From positions 1 through 24,275 of IMG/VR virus record IMGVR_UViG_3300020394_000771: a stretch of DNA of 24,275 nt, one strand, 5' to 3'. How positions within the stretch are numbered: the stretch's first letter is position 1; every line of letters starts with the position of its first letter. The notes beneath the pieces were generated by a model. The model was not told where the DNA came from and did not search any database. It saw only the letters and a list, made by a program, of their open reading frames with translations. A program made the translations under genes and the position numbers. The stretch comes from a virus. Shown in pieces: positions 22,016 through 24,275 of this stretch.

Positions 22016-23043
22016 TATCGCACCTTGATAAGAGTGTTCATGTTTTCTGCATTCTTACCCGACTTAATCTGAGGCAGGAAGTATAGTGCGTCGAAACAAG
22101 AATATTCTGTGTTGTACTTGTCGTAAGACTTCATCATTCTGTTTCTTTCTTCAAAGATATCAGCATCAGATTTACCAGCCAGTGATCCGACCCAAGCAAC
22201 TATATTGTACTTCACGTTCTTAGAGTCAACTCGCTTGACCATGACTCCGCCCATCACGTTTGGATTGAATCGTGTATTACTATCAAGAACAAATACAGTA
22301 TGACCGTTAAACTCCATTCCACTCTGATGGCCTTGCCAGCCGTGAGTGTTTAAGTTTTCAAACTTCTTAAAGGCTAATTCCGTGGTGTACTGTTCGTATG
22401 AAGCAGCAACTTTACCAGCTAGCCCCTGAATAACACGATTTTTAAACCATCGAATGTTTTTACCGGAATTTTTATAAACCGTCTTTTGGCAATATAAAGC
22501 TGCCTGTTCAATGTAATCCGACTCGTGTCCAGTGTAGGGAAATCCAAGATGCCTAGTGGCCGCACCCGACTTAATCCAGTTGGAAATCCACATTTCCATG
22601 TCCTCACCGGTGTTGGGGTTTGCAATTGGATGGTCATTACCTTGGGCTTGATGAACCTTCCATTGATCATCGTTGTATTTCAGAACCTGATCATGATAGT
22701 CGGAAGCCCAAATGTGCAATCCCTTGGTTTGTCCTCCGAGGCCGCGGGTGCACCCCTCCTTAATTTCGGGCACCATGCCTTGCATGTTGGGACGCGAAGC
22801 TAACACGACCGGCTGCTCATCTGGGCGTGCGGGGCGCCACTGCACCGTCACTGGCGGTACCGTGTTGGTGGGGTTTGCTAGGGTTTCCCCCATTCTCGGA
22901 ACAGCTGACTTAACATGGCCGCTTTTGCGAATCTGGGACGTGTATGCATCGAAGACCAGTAGCTTGGCATCGATCTTAAAACAATGATTCTGCACAAAAT
23001 TCGGAACCGCTGCTTTCAACTCTTGGAATTGCTCTTTGTTCAT
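22015..23043 (-). CDS. Unknown protein (342 aa)
   Basis: ATG at 23043 with a weak GAGA. The sequence is a full-length soluble protein with Trp- and Gly-rich segments (PVTVQWRPARPDEQPVVL, LGGQTKGLHIWASDY, NTHGWQGHQSGMEF) and Asn/His-rich turns. I see no nucleotide-binding loop, metal-binding cluster or signal peptide and do not recognise the family. It sits between DUF3310 and the methyltransferase, so DNA metabolism is a reasonable guess only. The lack of motifs in such a large gene makes it a good target for structure prediction. Confidence 0.6.
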   Translation of the reverse strand: MNKEQFQELKAAVPNFVQNHCFKIDAKLLVFDAYTSQIRKSGHVKSAVPRMGETLANPTNTVPPVTVQWRPARPDEQPVVLASRPNMQGMVPEIKEGCTRGLGGQTKGLHIWASDYHDQVLKYNDDQWKVHQAQGNDHPIANPNTGEDMEMWISNWIKSGAATRHLGFPYTGHESDYIEQAALYCQKTVYKNSGKNIRWFKNRVIQGLAGKVAASYEQYTTELAFKKFENLNTHGWQGHQSGMEFNGHTVFVLDSNTRFNPNVMGGVMVKRVDSKNVKYNIVAWVGSLAGKSDADIFEERNRMMKSYDKYNTEYSCFDALYFLPQIKSGKNAENMNTLIKVR

Positions 23044-23056
23044 TTTATTTATTATC

Positions 23057-23260
23057 TCACTTTGTCTGCTCGATCAGACGGTTTAGGTACCACAAGGCTT
23101 TATTTAGATCTTGCGTCCGCTCACCCTTGTGTCGTGAACGAGCTACATACTTTATAACATTTCCTTCACAAAAATTCAAGCCCCAATCTTCAATTGCATC
23201 AATTACTTCGATTTTTCCTTGATTATAGTGAGAAGGATGATCAACCATCTCTTTAGGCAT
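23057..23260 (-). CDS. DUF3310 protein (67 aa)
   Basis: The start MPKEMVDHPSHYNQGKIEVI and VIKYVARSRHKG, DLNKALWYLNRLIE match DUF3310 proteins of phages. The conserved HPxHY, E-I-D, KY-R and DL-KA-WYL positions are all present. This family, often in nucleotide-metabolism clusters, resembles the small nucleotide kinase-like/MazG-like proteins, but its biochemistry is not well defined. It overlaps the dUTPase gene by 8 bases. Confidence 0.85.
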   Translation of the reverse strand: MPKEMVDHPSHYNQGKIEVIDAIEDWGLNFCEGNVIKYVARSRHKGERTQDLNKALWYLNRLIEQTK

Positions 23261-23714
23261 CAGTGCTTCCTAGGGCGCCGTCGCCGCGATTGCTAATTGT
23301 AATTGGCTCAGAGTATAACTCATCCGATGGCGCAGTACATAATCGAAATGGCACTACCGGAATCATAACTACCTGTGCGATCTTCATGTTCTTCTCCACA
23401 AACTGGCGCTCGTTTCCAACATTATGTAGATTCACAAACACTTCGCCATCATAACCAGAATCTATCACGCATGCACCAACCAATAAGTGTCGTTTAGCTG
23501 CATTTCCTGAGCGATTCTTAACCTCTAGCATATAGCCATGAGGAACACCGAACTTAAGTCCAGTTTGAAATAGCCCTGATTCGCCCGGTTCAAGCCACTT
23601 CCCTGTGACAGATGCGTCCTCTGGACAGAAATATACGTCCAGTCCTGCATCCGATGGGTTTGCTCGGGTTGGAGTCACCGCATCTGGGCGGGTGTGTGAG
23701 TATTGTAAAAGCAT
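23253..23714 (-). CDS. dut: dUTP pyrophosphatase (153 aa)
   Basis: All five trimeric dUTPase motifs are present in order: DAGLDVY (22-28), NRSG (67-70; usually PRSG), GACVIDSGYDGE (80-91; catalytic Asp85), QVVMIPV (114-120) and RGDGALGSTD (143-152), the last replacing the usual RGxGGFGSTG. It turns dUTP into dUMP plus pyrophosphate, keeping uracil out of phage DNA and feeding dTMP synthesis. ATG at 23714, GGAG five bases upstream, two bases after the helical protein gene. Length is typical. Confidence 0.93.
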   Translation of the reverse strand: MLLQYSHTRPDAVTPTRANPSDAGLDVYFCPEDASVTGKWLEPGESGLFQTGLKFGVPHGYMLEVKNRSGNAAKRHLLVGACVIDSGYDGEVFVNLHNVGNERQFVEKNMKIAQVVMIPVVPFRLCTAPSDELYSEPITISNRGDGALGSTDA

Positions 23715-23716
23715 TG

Positions 23717-23986
23717 TTACTCCGTTTCTACGGTTGCGGGAGTGGGGGGCTTAACCAAAGCCTCATATACGTCATAAAGTTCGTCAAGGTCAATTTCGTT
23801 TTTCATAAGACGATAAGCCTTCACTGCTAGACGCTGCTCGGCCTGATTAAGCCAGCCGTTTGCCTTAAACTCTGTTCGTAGTTCACGGCGCTGTTCCTTG
23901 TATGGCTCCATTGCGTCTTCACAGGCCTTGAGAGAACGAATAAATTCAACAATCTTAGCCTTCTTGTCTTCGTTTAGATCTAGCAC
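23717..23986 (-). CDS. Helical hypothetical protein (89 aa)
   Basis: GTG start at 23986 (AGGAGAAAAAGTG gives a strong site). Almost entirely helical: KIVEFIRSLKACEDAMEPYK, then KANGWLNQAEQRLAVKAYRL and a third helix EIDLDELYDVYEALV. The ANGW...AVKAYRL pattern is slightly like the GapR/DUF2312 type of DNA-binding protein, but this is a weak resemblance. It overlaps the preceding gene by 32 bases and precedes dut, so it may take part in nucleic acid metabolism. Confidence 0.6.
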   Translation of the reverse strand: MLDLNEDKKAKIVEFIRSLKACEDAMEPYKEQRRELRTEFKANGWLNQAEQRLAVKAYRLMKNEIDLDELYDVYEALVKPPTPATVETE

Positions 23987-24230
23987 TTTTTCTCCTTACT
24001 AGTTTGATTACTTCGTGGTCAAAAACCCAGACTAACGGTTTTTGACCACTTTTATATGGTACACCATTTTGCCTCAATTTGTCAACATCTTTTTTATAAA
24101 TTATTGTAGCATCCCAGCCGGCTGCTCCCCAGCCGTGCTTTGGCTTCTCCCAACGCTGAACAAGGCGGGCCCTGACATTTGGGCCTGCGAAGCTCTTTAC
24201 TAGGACGATATCACCTGTCTTGTATTCCAT
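23955..24230 (-). CDS. SH3-like 'GDIV' protein, first gene of unit (91 aa)
   Basis: ATG at 24230. The sequence MEYKTGDIVLVKSFAGPNVR, then RARLVQRWEKPKHGW and PLVWVFDHEVIKLVRR has the SH3/KOW-like strand plan, with a basic tail (KSARSKRRQEG) suited to nucleic acid. It is the first gene of the long right-hand unit. No binding site is seen upstream, and the predicted start of transcription falls at or next to the ATG, so it may be leaderless. An overlapping ATG at 24234 is out of frame. Confidence 0.65.
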   Translation of the reverse strand: MEYKTGDIVLVKSFAGPNVRARLVQRWEKPKHGWGAAGWDATIIYKKDVDKLRQNGVPYKSGQKPLVWVFDHEVIKLVRRKSARSKRRQEG

Positions 24231-24236
24231 TCATAT

Positions 24237-24265
24237 AATATAACAGGTTGTTAGCTTTGTGTCAA
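24237..24265 (-). promoter_or_regulatory. Strong sigma70-type promoter, start next to ATG
   Basis: On the minus strand: TTGACA (24265-24260), 17-base spacer, TATATT (24242-24237). Perfect -35, five of six in -10. Transcription would begin about 24230, the A of the ATG of the SH3-like gene. It would drive the overlapped run from 23955 down to about 19335. Confidence 0.75.
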
Positions 24266-24275
24266 GTGTTATTTT

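Noticed and set aside
1-24275. tRNA genes, CRISPR arrays, insertion sequences, attachment sites
   Set aside because: I looked for cloverleaf-like stems in the gaps, regular spaced repeats and transposase-like proteins and saw none. The gaps are too short for tRNAs except 18488-18624, 19231-19334 and 6902-6999, where I see no cloverleaf.

Overview
This window is a fragment of a large tailed-phage genome with a moderately AT-rich, very tightly packed layout. Every gene I can support, about 40 of them, reads leftward on the minus strand. Neighbours commonly overlap by ATGA or TAATG, and no gap exceeds about 140 bp. Phage hallmarks are a dUTPase, a DUF3310 protein, a phage-type DNA N6-adenine methyltransferase, a tail-fibre-like protein, a 1397-residue virion-like protein and many tiny unknown genes. 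The host is probably a Gram-negative bacterium: there is a lipobox protein, there are GGAGG-type ribosome binding sites, and there are sigma70-like promoters. The style (GroEL, ClpP, IMPDH/GMP-reductase-like protein, von Willebrand lipoprotein) resembles large marine myovirus-like phages as I remember them. That placement is inference, and I cannot name the host.

Layout in the direction of transcription, right to left. (1) 24265-19335: a promoter with no leader, then a run of mostly overlapping genes for DNA and nucleotide metabolism. It holds an SH3-like protein, a helical protein, dUTPase, DUF3310, an unknown 342-aa protein, Dam methyltransferase, a zinc-ribbon protein, an IMPDH/GMPR-like enzyme, a ribbon-helix-helix-like protein, an SH3-like protein and a small sigma region-4-like protein. 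(2) 19303-15548: a CTATTTATT motif, an Asp/Met-rich repeat protein and a hairpin terminator, then ClpP, an L,D-transpeptidase-like lysis candidate and a 546-aa protein with a possible nuclease core. (3) 15524-13563: a sigma70 promoter, GroEL and an XhlA-like membrane-anchored protein. (4) 13556-11244: a second strong sigma70 promoter and six genes, including glutaredoxin, a D12-type methyltransferase relic and a four-helix membrane protein. (5) 11231-4786: a CTATTTATA motif, the giant protein, then an envelope cassette of trypsin-like protease, lipoprotein with a vWA domain, and membrane protein. (6) 4768-1: a CTATTTATA motif, coiled-coil protein, small beta protein, tail-fibre-like protein, nucleotidyltransferase-like protein, and a row of tiny genes rich in SH3-like 'GDLV' proteins.

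Two kinds of promoter separate the gene classes. TTGACA/TATAAT-type sites with exactly 17-bp spacers precede metabolic and chaperone genes. A CTATTTATA element lies just upstream of several virion-like genes and is a good candidate for the late promoter of this phage. Other points worth a second look are a methyltransferase with both key motifs altered next to an intact one, a ClpP with Asn in the catalytic Asp position, a G-quadruplex-capable leader, and the protease/vWA-lipoprotein cassette.
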